Shown here piece by piece: positions 43,407 to 52,155 of a stretch of 63,894 bases of DNA. Where the stretch lies: contig DCCG01000039.1 in the NCBI GenBank assembly GCA_002314145.1, forward strand, positions 1 to 63,894, written 5' to 3'. The DNA is from Thalassolituus sp. UBA1087 (GTDB lineage: Bacteria > Pseudomonadota > Gammaproteobacteria > Pseudomonadales > Oceanobacteraceae). Position numbers and translations under genes: made by a program. Under the pieces are notes generated by a model. That model worked only from the letters and a program-made list of their open reading frames with translations, was not told the origin of the DNA and searched no databases. The first letter of the stretch is position 1. Each line of letters starts with the position of its first letter.

Positions 43407-44642
43407 TCAGTCGTCGGTGTCTTCATCTCCGGATTTGTAAGCCACGATGCCTTCCAGCAGCAAGGCGGTAAGCGCGATTCCCCAGGGACCGATATCCCTT
43501 ACGGTGAGAGAGGCTTCTCCCCAGCGATGTTTATTCCATACGTAGCCTTCGTCATCGACTTCCGGCGAGCGCACCACGTAACTGGCAGACACGGCCACAT
43601 AATCGCTCATCTGCCATTCAAGCCCGGTTTTCAGCTCGGTGAAGAGTGGCGCTGCCTTGTGACGGATTACACCATCATCCGTATGTATCCCGCCTTCAAT
43701 CAGAGTATTCGACAATACACCTTTAAAACCTGCAGAGGCATACAGAGACAGATGCTGATCGTAGGGTTTACAGAATGGTTTGATGACCTGTTGCTTTGCG
43801 CCCGCGCCGCCGTTTCTGTCTTTGGGAATACGGCCGGTACTTTCAGGGAGGTTATAGCCGGTGGCGCTGCAGTCTCTGTGTCCCGCCAGCGTAATTACCG
43901 TATGAACACCGGCCCCGGCACGGTTAAAGACGGACCCGTATTCCAGTTCCCAGAAGGTGCCGCCACTGGTTTGCGGCAGGAAAGGAAGTGAGAAATCCTG
44001 ATAGTGATACCGGCTCCTGGCAAACTGGATAGCCGGCTGGTTTTTCACCTGAGTGGACCAGCCGCGGGGTTTGGGAGACGACGGCGACAATTCTTCATGG
44101 GCCCAGGTCTGTTTGGAATCAGCACCGGAACAGGGCCCCACACAGCCGACCGCCCAGGAATGGTAATCAACCTGATCAGATGAATGCAGTGAGGTATCAA
44201 AGGAGACATAAAGATAACCGGCATAAGGCCGGTCATATTGGCTGGCATCCGCCGGACGCAGCCGGATATCCGATGGCGTATACATATGCTGTCCCAGGGT
44301 CATACCATGAAACATCAGTAAGGGGTCGCGCTGAAATTCCGCATCCTGCAACAGCGCCTCATCCTCAATAAGGTGAACCTGATTATCTTCAGTCAGATAG
44401 ACATACTGATCGAGAGGATCAGACCAGCTGCCCCATACACCATTGGTGAAATAGCGGTCCGTACTGCCGAAAATGGCATCGTTGGCCATGGTGAAGGTGT
44501 AGTCGGACGTTGAAAAATGGAAGTTATCCTGCCAGCTGCTTCTGGTCGGATTAGCATACCCCGGAAAGAAATCATCCATAATATCGCCCAGCGCGGCGCA
44601 GGATAAAAAGCAAAGCCCGGGTAATAAATATTTTGCGACCAT
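43407..44642 (-). CDS. LpxR-like lipid A 3'-O-deacylase family outer-membrane protein
   Basis: DUF2219/LpxR-family beta-barrel of 411 residues with a signal peptide (about 1-18). Characteristic motifs are MANDAIFGSTDRYFTNGVWGSW and DRPYAGYLYVSF. Family enzymes remove the 3'-acyloxyacyl chain of lipid A in the outer membrane. It is longer than the roughly 320-residue Salmonella LpxR and carries extra cysteines in likely loop insertions (GCVGPCSG, HRDCSATGYN, KPFCKPYD). It may therefore have divergent loops stabilised by disulfides. A TTCTGTCAT element lies about 55 bp upstream on its strand. Activity is inferred from family. Confidence 0.8.
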   Translation of the reverse strand: MVAKYLLPGLCFLSCAALGDIMDDFFPGYANPTRSSWQDNFHFSTSDYTFTMANDAIFGSTDRYFTNGVWGSWSDPLDQYVYLTEDNQVHLIEDEALLQDAEFQRDPLLMFHGMTLGQHMYTPSDIRLRPADASQYDRPYAGYLYVSFDTSLHSSDQVDYHSWAVGCVGPCSGADSKQTWAHEELSPSSPKPRGWSTQVKNQPAIQFARSRYHYQDFSLPFLPQTSGGTFWELEYGSVFNRAGAGVHTVITLAGHRDCSATGYNLPESTGRIPKDRNGGAGAKQQVIKPFCKPYDQHLSLYASAGFKGVLSNTLIEGGIHTDDGVIRHKAAPLFTELKTGLEWQMSDYVAVSASYVVRSPEVDDEGYVWNKHRWGEASLTVRDIGPWGIALTALLLEGIVAYKSGDEDTDD

Positions 44643-44886
44643 ATTCCATCCCTGTGAATAGTGATTGATTCGCTATTAACGACGATTAATCATGACAGAA
44701 CTATGATGCTTTCCTCTGCATTTATAACGCAATTCACGCCAACGGGACGGGCACTACGCCAATTATGCCAAAGCCCCGCGGAAAAGGATGTTAACCAGGG
44801 GTATTCAATAATCCCCTGGCCAGCTTCAGAATACCGGGCTGTTATCCGGTGCTGACGGATTCCCCGTGGTACAGATGATTAAAAGA

Positions 44887-46212
44887 TTATTGCCCGCTGC
44901 CGAGCGCGTTATCCACCACCACACTGGTCACAATATCGCCTTCGACGTTCACCGCGGTCCGTACGGTATCCAGTATGCGGTCAATGGGCAGCAGGATAGC
45001 AATGGCTTCTGCCGGCAGTCCCACCGACTGTAACACCATCACCATGGTCACCATTCCCGCACTGGGAATACCGGGTGCGCCCATCGAAGCCACCATGGCA
45101 GTGAGCATAACGATAATCTGCTGCCCTACAGACAGATCCATACCGCAGAGATAAGCGATAAATAACGCCGCCGAGGCTTCGTAAAGCGCGGTACCGTCCA
45201 TATTCATGGTCGCCCCCACCGGCAACACAAACCCGGCAACATCTTTTTTCACACTCAGAGACTGCTCCGCGCAGTTAATGCTCAGGGGCAATGTCGCCGC
45301 GCTGGAACTGGTTGCAAACGCGGTCACCATGGCCGGCCGTGCTCCCCGTAACAACCACAGCGGTGACTTCCGGGTAAACAGATACATTAACCCGGGTAAC
45401 ACCAGCACCCCGTGAATCAGGGTAATGGCAAACACCAGCACAATAAATTCACCCATGGTGCCAAGCAGAGCCATATCCTGAGTGGCCATCAGTTTGGTTA
45501 ACAGAGCAAACACCCCCAGCGGCGCCAGCTTCATAACCCAGCCAATAATAAGCATCAGCAGGTCGAGAAATTCCTGCAATACCGCCAGTACATAACCGCC
45601 TGATTGCTTCCCCCGGCCTTCGCCAGCCTGGTCAGTATGGCCCGCTGCCGAAGGGCCGGCTTTGACCAGTGCAACACCTAAAAAAACAGCAAACACCACC
45701 ACCGGCAGAATTTTTCCGTCAGCCAGTGCGCCGAAAGGATTCATAAACAGACTGTGTAAAAACTGTGCGAGAAATTCACCACCCGTCATCTGACGCGCCT
45801 GAATTTCGTCCATACTTTGCTGAAACATCGCCAGCTGCAGATCAGAACCGGGTTTAAGCCAGCCGGTTACGATAAGTGATAACAGCATGGCGCACACCAT
45901 GGATAAGGCAAAAAAACCCAGGGCATAACGCCATACTTTACCCGCCTGCTGATGCGCCTGCAGATTGGCGATGCCGGTTACTATTGAGGTAAAAATAAGC
46001 GGTATCAGAATCATTTTCAGCAGGTCGATAAAAAAACGGCCTGCCAGACCGGTCCAGTACAGGACTTCCGTTTTCAGTGCACTCTCATCCGCCACAGGGT
46101 TCAGCAGAAACCCGAGCAGGATACCAGCCGCCGCTGCGATCAGTATCTGTGCGTTCAGTCCGGACAGCCAGCGTATTAAGGGGCTCAGTCCGGAAGTTGC
46201 TCCGCGTTGCAT
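44887..46212 (-). CDS. DAACS-family dicarboxylate/amino acid:cation symporter
   Basis: Sodium- or proton-coupled transporter of 441 residues (GltP/DctA superfamily) with eight membrane helices and two re-entrant hairpins. The signature segments are FATSSSAATLPLSI (HP1 serine-rich motif), VLPVGATMNMDGTALYE (NMDGT in TM7) and SMGAPGIPSAGMV (HP2). The substrate, glutamate, aspartate or a C4-dicarboxylate, cannot be fixed from the sequence. It lies 80 bp downstream of an SSS-family symporter in the same direction and may share its transcript. Confidence 0.93.
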   Translation of the reverse strand: MQRGATSGLSPLIRWLSGLNAQILIAAAAGILLGFLLNPVADESALKTEVLYWTGLAGRFFIDLLKMILIPLIFTSIVTGIANLQAHQQAGKVWRYALGFFALSMVCAMLLSLIVTGWLKPGSDLQLAMFQQSMDEIQARQMTGGEFLAQFLHSLFMNPFGALADGKILPVVVFAVFLGVALVKAGPSAAGHTDQAGEGRGKQSGGYVLAVLQEFLDLLMLIIGWVMKLAPLGVFALLTKLMATQDMALLGTMGEFIVLVFAITLIHGVLVLPGLMYLFTRKSPLWLLRGARPAMVTAFATSSSAATLPLSINCAEQSLSVKKDVAGFVLPVGATMNMDGTALYEASAALFIAYLCGMDLSVGQQIIVMLTAMVASMGAPGIPSAGMVTMVMVLQSVGLPAEAIAILLPIDRILDTVRTAVNVEGDIVTSVVVDNALGSGQ

Positions 46213-46292
46213 GATAAAAGCCTTAAATCATTCAGATATAACCTGACATTAAACCACACTCTGCTCTGCCTGCGGATGGCAGTGAATGGTCT

Positions 46293-47840
46293 TTACCAGA
46301 AAGCCACCACCAGCAGCAGCGTCAGCAAAGTAAGTACCACAGCACCGGTACGGACAGCTTTCACCGGCAGGTCGGCTGGCTGCTGTGCGGTCATAGCCGC
46401 CTGCGCGGCGTCCGTCGGTGTTTTCAGCAGCCATTGCCAGATAACAATGGCCAGCAGCGTCAGGGCAAAGAGTATCCCGGCGACGATCGTGAAATGTATG
46501 CTGTGCCAGCCAAGCTGAGCACCAATAAACAGTAAAACAGACATCAGGTGACCGCTCAGTGTACCGCGTAACGCTGCTCTGGCAGAGACTTTGCGACTGA
46601 TAAACCCGGCCGCAAATACCGCCACCAGCGGAGGTGTCACATACGCAAAGGTCTGCTGCAGGTAGGCAAACAACCCCGGAAAATAATCAATTAAAGGGGC
46701 CCATAGGGCAGCCAGCACCATCAGTGTGAGCGTGGTATAGCGCCCCAGTCTGGCTAGCTGCTGATGAGATAAACGCGGTTTCAGCGGCTGAACAAAATCG
46801 GCGATTAATAACGTCGAGGCTGAATTCAGCGTGGAATCCACACTGGACATAATGGCGGCTAATAATCCGGCAACCATCAGCCCCGCTAACCCGGGCGGCG
46901 CATATTCTGCAATTAAGCGTGGAAAGACGGTATCCGCCCGTTCAAGATCAGAAAACAATACCGCGGCCATAGCCCCCGGCAGCACCATGATAAACAGCGG
47001 CAGAAGTTTCAGCGCCGCAGCGATCAGCGCTCCGTAACCGGCGGCATTAACATCCCGCGCCCCCAGCACCCGCTGCGCAACGTATTGGTTCATGGTCCAG
47101 TAGTAAAAACCAAGAATCGGTAAACCAATCAGGGTACCCAGCCAGGGTAAGGCTTCATCGTCCAGCGGCCGGATCAGCGACATATGATCCTTAGGTACCT
47201 GAGCCAGCACATTGCTCCAGCTGTAATCAAACTGGGCAAACACGGTAATTGTCAGAATCACAGAGCCGAGTATTAACACCACGGCCTGCAGCACATCCGT
47301 GTAAGCCACCGCCCTCAGGCCCCCGGCGGTGGTATAAATCCCGGCGAAAAGTGCCAGTGCAATACAGGTCGGAAACAATTCCAGCCCGGGAATAAACAGC
47401 ATCAGCACCAGCGACCCGGCATAAATGGAGCCGGCCGTATCCAGCACAATACTGAGAAATAATGAACAGACCGAGAGATACCGGCGCATCACCGGACTGA
47501 AGCGCCGTTCCATAATTTCCGGCACTGTCGTGACTTTATGACGGATAAACACCGGCACCACAAAAATAGCGGCAAACAGGAGCACCAGCGCCGCCATCCA
47601 TTCATAATTCGCAACGGAAATGCCGCTTTGCCAGGCCGCACCAGGCAAACCGATCAGTGTGGTGGAAGAAATATTGGAGGCAAACAACGACAGACCAATA
47701 ACAAAAGGCCCCAGGCTGCGGCCGGCAAGAAACAGCTCATCCATATCCGGCGAGCGCCGGCTGACACGGATACAGACAACCACCACCACCGCGACATACA
47801 CCGCCAGTATGGCGTAATCAATAACATGCAGAGTGGACAC
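46293..47840 (-). CDS. Sodium:solute symporter (SSS family)
   Basis: SSS-family transporter of 515 residues with about 13 membrane helices. Family signatures include DELFLAGRSLGPFVIGLSLFASNISSTTLIG and AGLLAAIMSSVDSTLNSASTLL, the latter containing the Na2-site serines. The best start is GTG 47840 (VSTLHVIDYAILAVYV) with GGGGAGA 7 nt upstream; the frame runs on to 47951 without a better site. The core resembles sugar/inositol-type SGLT homologues, but the substrate is not evident. It is followed by the DAACS symporter. Confidence 0.92.
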   Translation of the reverse strand: MSTLHVIDYAILAVYVAVVVVVCIRVSRRSPDMDELFLAGRSLGPFVIGLSLFASNISSTTLIGLPGAAWQSGISVANYEWMAALVLLFAAIFVVPVFIRHKVTTVPEIMERRFSPVMRRYLSVCSLFLSIVLDTAGSIYAGSLVLMLFIPGLELFPTCIALALFAGIYTTAGGLRAVAYTDVLQAVVLILGSVILTITVFAQFDYSWSNVLAQVPKDHMSLIRPLDDEALPWLGTLIGLPILGFYYWTMNQYVAQRVLGARDVNAAGYGALIAAALKLLPLFIMVLPGAMAAVLFSDLERADTVFPRLIAEYAPPGLAGLMVAGLLAAIMSSVDSTLNSASTLLIADFVQPLKPRLSHQQLARLGRYTTLTLMVLAALWAPLIDYFPGLFAYLQQTFAYVTPPLVAVFAAGFISRKVSARAALRGTLSGHLMSVLLFIGAQLGWHSIHFTIVAGILFALTLLAIVIWQWLLKTPTDAAQAAMTAQQPADLPVKAVRTGAVVLTLLTLLLVVAFW

Positions 47841-48013
47841 AAGGTTCTCCCCATTGCCGGTTATTTTTTTGATTATCCGGTACACAGGGACTTTCCGGGT
47901 CCGCTGCATGGGTTGCGCAGACCTCTGCGCTGATACCGGATTTTTAACCATACCAGAACCAGCGCATCTGGCAATTTCACGACATTTTTATCAACCAATT
48001 GCCTGTCATCCAT

Positions 48014-48054
48014 AAAAAAGCCGTTTGCCAGTGATGACAAACGGCCGCTTTTTT
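48014..48054. terminator. Bidirectional terminator between GDPD gene and SSS symporter
   Basis: GCCGTTTG (48020-48027) pairs with CAAACGGC (48038-48045), with A6 before and T6 after. It lies downstream of the minus-strand GDPD gene, which is the gene it most likely terminates. Confidence 0.8.
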
Positions 48055-48107
48055 ACATCATTTTATATTTAACAAAAAATGATTTTCTGCTTTATACACG
48101 CAGCAGA

Positions 48108-49463
48108 TTATTTCCCCATGCAGTTTGCGTAATACGTCGTTGTCGCGGGCCAGTCAGAAAATACGCCAATCACACCGGCATCCCGTGCCAGTACATCCAG
48201 CATGGTGTACATATCGCCATCGTTATTAATGATATTTTCACCGCCATCCTGACCATTCACGGTCTGATAATACCAGCCACCGCCAGTCGCCAGAGGGCCG
48301 GAACGCTCCAGTGTCCAGGCGATCATTTTAAGTCCGGCGCTGCGGGCATTTCTGGCATACTCAGAGGCCACCATATTGCCGTAAGAATCCACATCCACCA
48401 GCATAAAGGTCGCCGGAGCAATGACCCGTACACCACTGTGATACCAGTCGCGCATATCGGTCAGCGTTGTCGTGTCCAGCCCTGTCTGCAACAGGTAAGC
48501 CGCCTGACGTCCGAAGGCCGGTTCATGCTCAACCCAATACATAATGTCGTCATAATTAAACGACTGCGGCCAGACCCGTGACGGATGAATATGCGCCTGT
48601 TTATATTCATTAATCATCTGCTGCGCATAATCCTGCTGGGTATAATCGCCGTCAAAAGGCATCGCGACTGAGGGCGATTTGAGTTCCGGGGTAAAATCCA
48701 CGCCCAGTTGGTTAAACAGCTGAATACTTTCTTTGTGCGTCATCAGCGTTCCGCTGGCCGGTGTGGCGTACAGGTCCGTGCGGTAACCGGCGGTGGCATT
48801 CATATAATCTTCAATGCTGGTAGCACTGGTATCGGCGGCGTCCATTTTACCGCGCAGGGTTTTAAATTCAGCGACCGTAATATCAGAGGTACAGCACTGA
48901 ATAGCACCGGCGTTGGTCAGCTTGCCATCGGTATCGAATTCCGGTGGTACGGTACATTTCTGCGCCAGGTCGGTAGCCAGAATATTGGTCGTGGTATGCA
49001 GGTCACACTGTGAATGACGGCATACCAGTTCTTTGTCTTTGGTGAATGTCACATCACATTCGATAATACCGGCGCCCATTTTGGCGGCGGCGATATAACC
49101 TTCACGGGTATGTTCCGGAAACATCAGAGGTGCGCCACGGTGTGCAATGGAAAATTTGCTGGGACGGACACTATTCCTGTCACAGCTGGCCAGGCGCCGT
49201 TTAAGACGACCCTCATCCATATCATTCACCAGAAACTGAGGCCGGGGACCCAGCTCAACCTGCTGACGATGCTGCGGATGACCGTACCCGGGACGCCGGT
49301 GATCATCACGGTCATGCCAGTCTGCGGGCGGATTATGGTGCCAGCCCTGATAATCTCTGTCATGGCTGCGGTCAAAGTCTCTTTCCGGATGGCCAGCGCA
49401 GGCCGCGGTGCCAATAGTGGCCAGCACCAGAGTGGTTATAAAACGTGAGAGCGATCGTTGCAT
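48108..49463 (-). CDS. Exported glycerophosphodiester phosphodiesterase
   Basis: GDPD-family enzyme of 451 residues that releases glycerol-3-phosphate from deacylated phospholipids. Signal peptide from MQRSLSRFITTLVLATIGTAACAG, possibly lipid-attached at the Cys of TAACAG. Residues about 25-75 form an unusual His/Asp/Arg/Pro-rich segment (DRDYQGWHHNPPADWHDRDD and similar). The catalytic domain starts with SIAHRGAPLMFPEHTREGY (His, Arg and Glu of the active site), then ECDVTFTKDKELVCRH. Start ATG 49463 follows GGAGGAAAAC. The long divergent form with KESIQLFNQLGVDFTPELKSP resembles large periplasmic GDPDs (GlpQ-like). It fits a phosphate-scavenging role. Confidence 0.9.
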   Translation of the reverse strand: MQRSLSRFITTLVLATIGTAACAGHPERDFDRSHDRDYQGWHHNPPADWHDRDDHRRPGYGHPQHRQQVELGPRPQFLVNDMDEGRLKRRLASCDRNSVRPSKFSIAHRGAPLMFPEHTREGYIAAAKMGAGIIECDVTFTKDKELVCRHSQCDLHTTTNILATDLAQKCTVPPEFDTDGKLTNAGAIQCCTSDITVAEFKTLRGKMDAADTSATSIEDYMNATAGYRTDLYATPASGTLMTHKESIQLFNQLGVDFTPELKSPSVAMPFDGDYTQQDYAQQMINEYKQAHIHPSRVWPQSFNYDDIMYWVEHEPAFGRQAAYLLQTGLDTTTLTDMRDWYHSGVRVIAPATFMLVDVDSYGNMVASEYARNARSAGLKMIAWTLERSGPLATGGGWYYQTVNGQDGGENIINNDGDMYTMLDVLARDAGVIGVFSDWPATTTYYANCMGK

Positions 49464-49657
49464 GTTTTCCTCCGTGGAAAGCAGTCTGAAAGTCACCGGT
49501 CGGATACCGGTGAGGCCACGCTGACAAGTGGATATTTCAGTACGCATACATTTCCGTGACAAGCCTGTCACCCACCACAAAATACATCAGAAGTATGAGA
49601 CAGAAACACCGCCAGACCGGTTCGTGGTAGAATCGCCGCCCATTACCGGAGATCCTT

Positions 49658-50359
49658 ATGCGCCTCGACAAATTCCTTGCCGACACTACTGACCTGACCC
49701 GCTCACTGGCAACCAAAGCGGTAAAATCCGGACGCGTCCTGGTGAATGGCAGCAAACCCCGCAGTGCCTCGCTAAAAATCACCACGGAAGACCAGGTGAC
49801 CCTGGACGGTGAAACACTGACACTGGAAGCAGGCTTCCGCTATTTTGTCATGAACAAACCGGCAGGCTATGTCTGCACCCACAGAGACAGCACGCATCCG
49901 CTGGTGTTTGATTTACTGGAGGGCGTGGTTAACCGTATGGCGCTGCATACCGTCGGGCGTCTGGACCGAGAGACAACAGGCCTGCTGCTGATCACGGATG
50001 ACGGTCACTTTTCACATCATCTGACGTCGCCCAGACATCATCAGCCGAAAACCTACCGTGCCTGGCTGGCCGAACCCCTGCGAGACGACGCCGAACAAAA
50101 GTTTGAACAGGGAATTCTGCTGGAAGATGACCCGGAACGCACCAGACCGGCCCAGCTGCAGCGGATTTCACCACAGGAAGTTCTGCTGACCATTCACGAA
50201 GGCCGCTATCATCAGGTACGCCGCATGTTTGCCGCCTTAGGTAACCATGTCGACAAACTGCACCGCGAACGCATGGGAGCGATGACCTTGCCCGAAGAGC
50301 TGGCAGAAGGTGAATTCCGCCCCCTGAGCGAGGCGGAAATCGGGCGTTTAACCGGCTGA
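49658..50359 (+). CDS. rsuA: 16S rRNA pseudouridine(516) synthase
   Basis: RsuA-family pseudouridine synthase of 233 residues. The N-terminal S4 RNA-binding domain (1-60: MRLDKFLADTTDLTRSLATKAVKSGRVLVNG) precedes the catalytic domain with GRLDRETTGLLLITDDG, where the Asp is catalytic. The C-terminal GRYHQVRRMFAALGNHV block is typical. Length matches E. coli RsuA (231). It is divergent from the GDPD gene and has its own promoter. Confidence 0.93.
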   Translation: MRLDKFLADTTDLTRSLATKAVKSGRVLVNGSKPRSASLKITTEDQVTLDGETLTLEAGFRYFVMNKPAGYVCTHRDSTHPLVFDLLEGVVNRMALHTVGRLDRETTGLLLITDDGHFSHHLTSPRHHQPKTYRAWLAEPLRDDAEQKFEQGILLEDDPERTRPAQLQRISPQEVLLTIHEGRYHQVRRMFAALGNHVDKLHRERMGAMTLPEELAEGEFRPLSEAEIGRLTG

Positions 50360-50628
50360 TGTCCGTCGCTTCCGGCGTCTCTTTCCGGCGTTCTGCCGAC
50401 GCCGGTCAGTCAGTACGCCAGATGTGCCTTTCGTGGCGCTGATTGACGAAAGACTAACCGTATCACACAAAAAAGTTTTAAGGGTTCACAGAATAGGCTT
50501 TTGCCTCTGGTGTGAAATTCCACTGCCTGTTTACACTGCCCGCAGATCAAGCCCGCCATCACTGAAGCCGTCCGCCGTGCTTCGGTAACGCAATATTATT
50601 CAAAGGACCTGCCCGGACTGACTGTATC

Positions 50629-52023
50629 ATGAAGTGTGCTCTTGTTGTCGACGATTCCAAAACCGCCCAGCTCCATCTGAAACGTATGCTGGCCCGCTAT
50701 GATCTTGAGGCGGAATGTGCATCTTCCGCCGAAGAGGCGTTCAGCTATCTGGAGAATAAGCCGGCACCGTCGATTATTTTTCTCGATCACCACATGGATG
50801 ATATGGATGGCTTCGAAGCGCTGAAAATCATTAAAGCCAACCCGGCCACTGCGACAATCCCGGTGGTGATGTACACCGCCCAGCAGGGCGACGTTTACGT
50901 TGGCCAGGCCCGGGCCTTAGGGGCGCTGGATATCCTCTCCAAAGGCAGCATGAAACCTCATCAGCTGGGTAAGGTATTAAAAGGCCTGGGCATCGCCGCC
51001 AATGGCGAAGACGCATCCGCCAGCCCCGCTGCTGAGACACCTCATGCAGACCCCGACCACACAGACCTGAACCACTCAGAACCGGCCGCAGCACTCTGGC
51101 AGCATCAGAACAACCAGGACAAAGCGGATCCGCGCTATGACCAGCTGTTCAACGAGTTTGAACGCCAGAGCACCCGTCTGCGTGAACAGATAGCCGACGA
51201 ATCCCATCTGATTCTGGGCTCGGTACATTCCACCCGCAGTGATGTTCAGCAGAACCAGAAAGCCATCAAACAGGCTGAAACCCGCATCAGCGATATTGTG
51301 CTGCCGGAAATAGCAGAAAAAATTGCCGCCGATCAGCAGCGCACCATGCGTTTTTCCAACTTCCTGCAGATGGTGACCTTTGTGGGGCTGGCGGTAACCG
51401 GCTTTGCTCTGTATCAGACCTCAGACTCGCTCAGTGACGTTGAACACCGCCTCACCGAATTACAGAACAGTGTGCAACAGAGTCCTCAGGGCACAGGCAG
51501 TGAGGGCGCGTCTGCCGCGTTCGGAGATGATGCATCGTCATTAAGTTACGGTCTGGTGGATGTGATCAGCTGGGCCATGGATACTGATTTCCACTTTGGC
51601 TATGACCAGCAACCCTTCAGTGAATCCCGGGTCACCAATATCAGCAACCTGGTTTATCGCATGGCTGATGCCGGCTACACAGGTAAGGTTCAGTTAATTA
51701 CCAACTTTGGTAATGTCTGCCTGCAGGCTGATGATGCCGGTAACTATGCCTTAGCGCCGGATGATATGCCTGTGGCTGACTGTATTATGCTGGAAGATAC
51801 CAACCCTGACCTGTCGGTAAAAAATCTGTTATCCGTAGCCCTGATTAATTTTGAGCAGACCGCTGAGCCTATCCGGGATGGTCGCATCGGTTTACAGATC
51901 CGTTCCAACGGTCTGCAATCACCACGGTTTGAATATCCCGCTGCTTATCCGGAAATGCGCGCCGGTGAATGGAATGACATTGCGTTAAAAAACAACCGTA
52001 TATCCATCGCGTTTAATTATTAA
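50629..52023 (+). CDS. Membrane-anchored receiver-domain protein with unknown C-terminal domain
   Basis: Protein of 464 residues with an unusual order. A receiver domain (1-120) has the acidic pair DD8-9 and phosphoacceptor Asp53 (IIFLDHHMDDMDG). A His/Pro/Ala-rich linker (126-160) and a coiled coil (about 170-240) lead to one membrane span at about 245-263 (FLQMVTFVGLAVTGFALYQT). The C-terminal 200 residues start with a Ser/Gly-rich linker and contain a compact beta-rich domain (TDFHFGYDQQPFSESRVTNISNLVYRMADAGYTGKVQLITNFGNVCL) with two cysteines, presumably periplasmic. The stretch ISNLVYRMADAGYTGKVQL recalls OmpA/MotB-type peptidoglycan-binding segments, but I cannot assign the family. Start ATG 50629. 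No kinase gene is adjacent. Confidence 0.85.
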   Translation: MKCALVVDDSKTAQLHLKRMLARYDLEAECASSAEEAFSYLENKPAPSIIFLDHHMDDMDGFEALKIIKANPATATIPVVMYTAQQGDVYVGQARALGALDILSKGSMKPHQLGKVLKGLGIAANGEDASASPAAETPHADPDHTDLNHSEPAAALWQHQNNQDKADPRYDQLFNEFERQSTRLREQIADESHLILGSVHSTRSDVQQNQKAIKQAETRISDIVLPEIAEKIAADQQRTMRFSNFLQMVTFVGLAVTGFALYQTSDSLSDVEHRLTELQNSVQQSPQGTGSEGASAAFGDDASSLSYGLVDVISWAMDTDFHFGYDQQPFSESRVTNISNLVYRMADAGYTGKVQLITNFGNVCLQADDAGNYALAPDDMPVADCIMLEDTNPDLSVKNLLSVALINFEQTAEPIRDGRIGLQIRSNGLQSPRFEYPAAYPEMRAGEWNDIALKNNRISIAFNY

Positions 52024-52060
52024 ACTCTGCTGCTTAACCAACTAACAGTCACACAATAAT

Positions 52061-52093
52061 AAAAAACAGCCCCGTCGTAACGGGGCTGTTTTA
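52061..52093 (+). terminator. Terminator after the membrane-anchored receiver gene
   Basis: AACAGCCCCG (52065-52074) pairs perfectly with CGGGGCTGTT (52081-52090), flanked by A and T tracts, so it may also serve the convergent PHP gene. Confidence 0.9.
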
Positions 52094-52155
52094 CTTCTGT
52101 CTGGTTAACTGATTAACCGTGCGGATGACTCCGCAAACAACTAATCAGCAAACGA

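Noticed and set aside
49525..49575. Pho box upstream of the GDPD gene
   Set aside because: TTGTCAC, ATGTATG and CTGAAAT occur at 11-bp spacing on the minus strand, but only the first and third units resemble the consensus; too weak to call.
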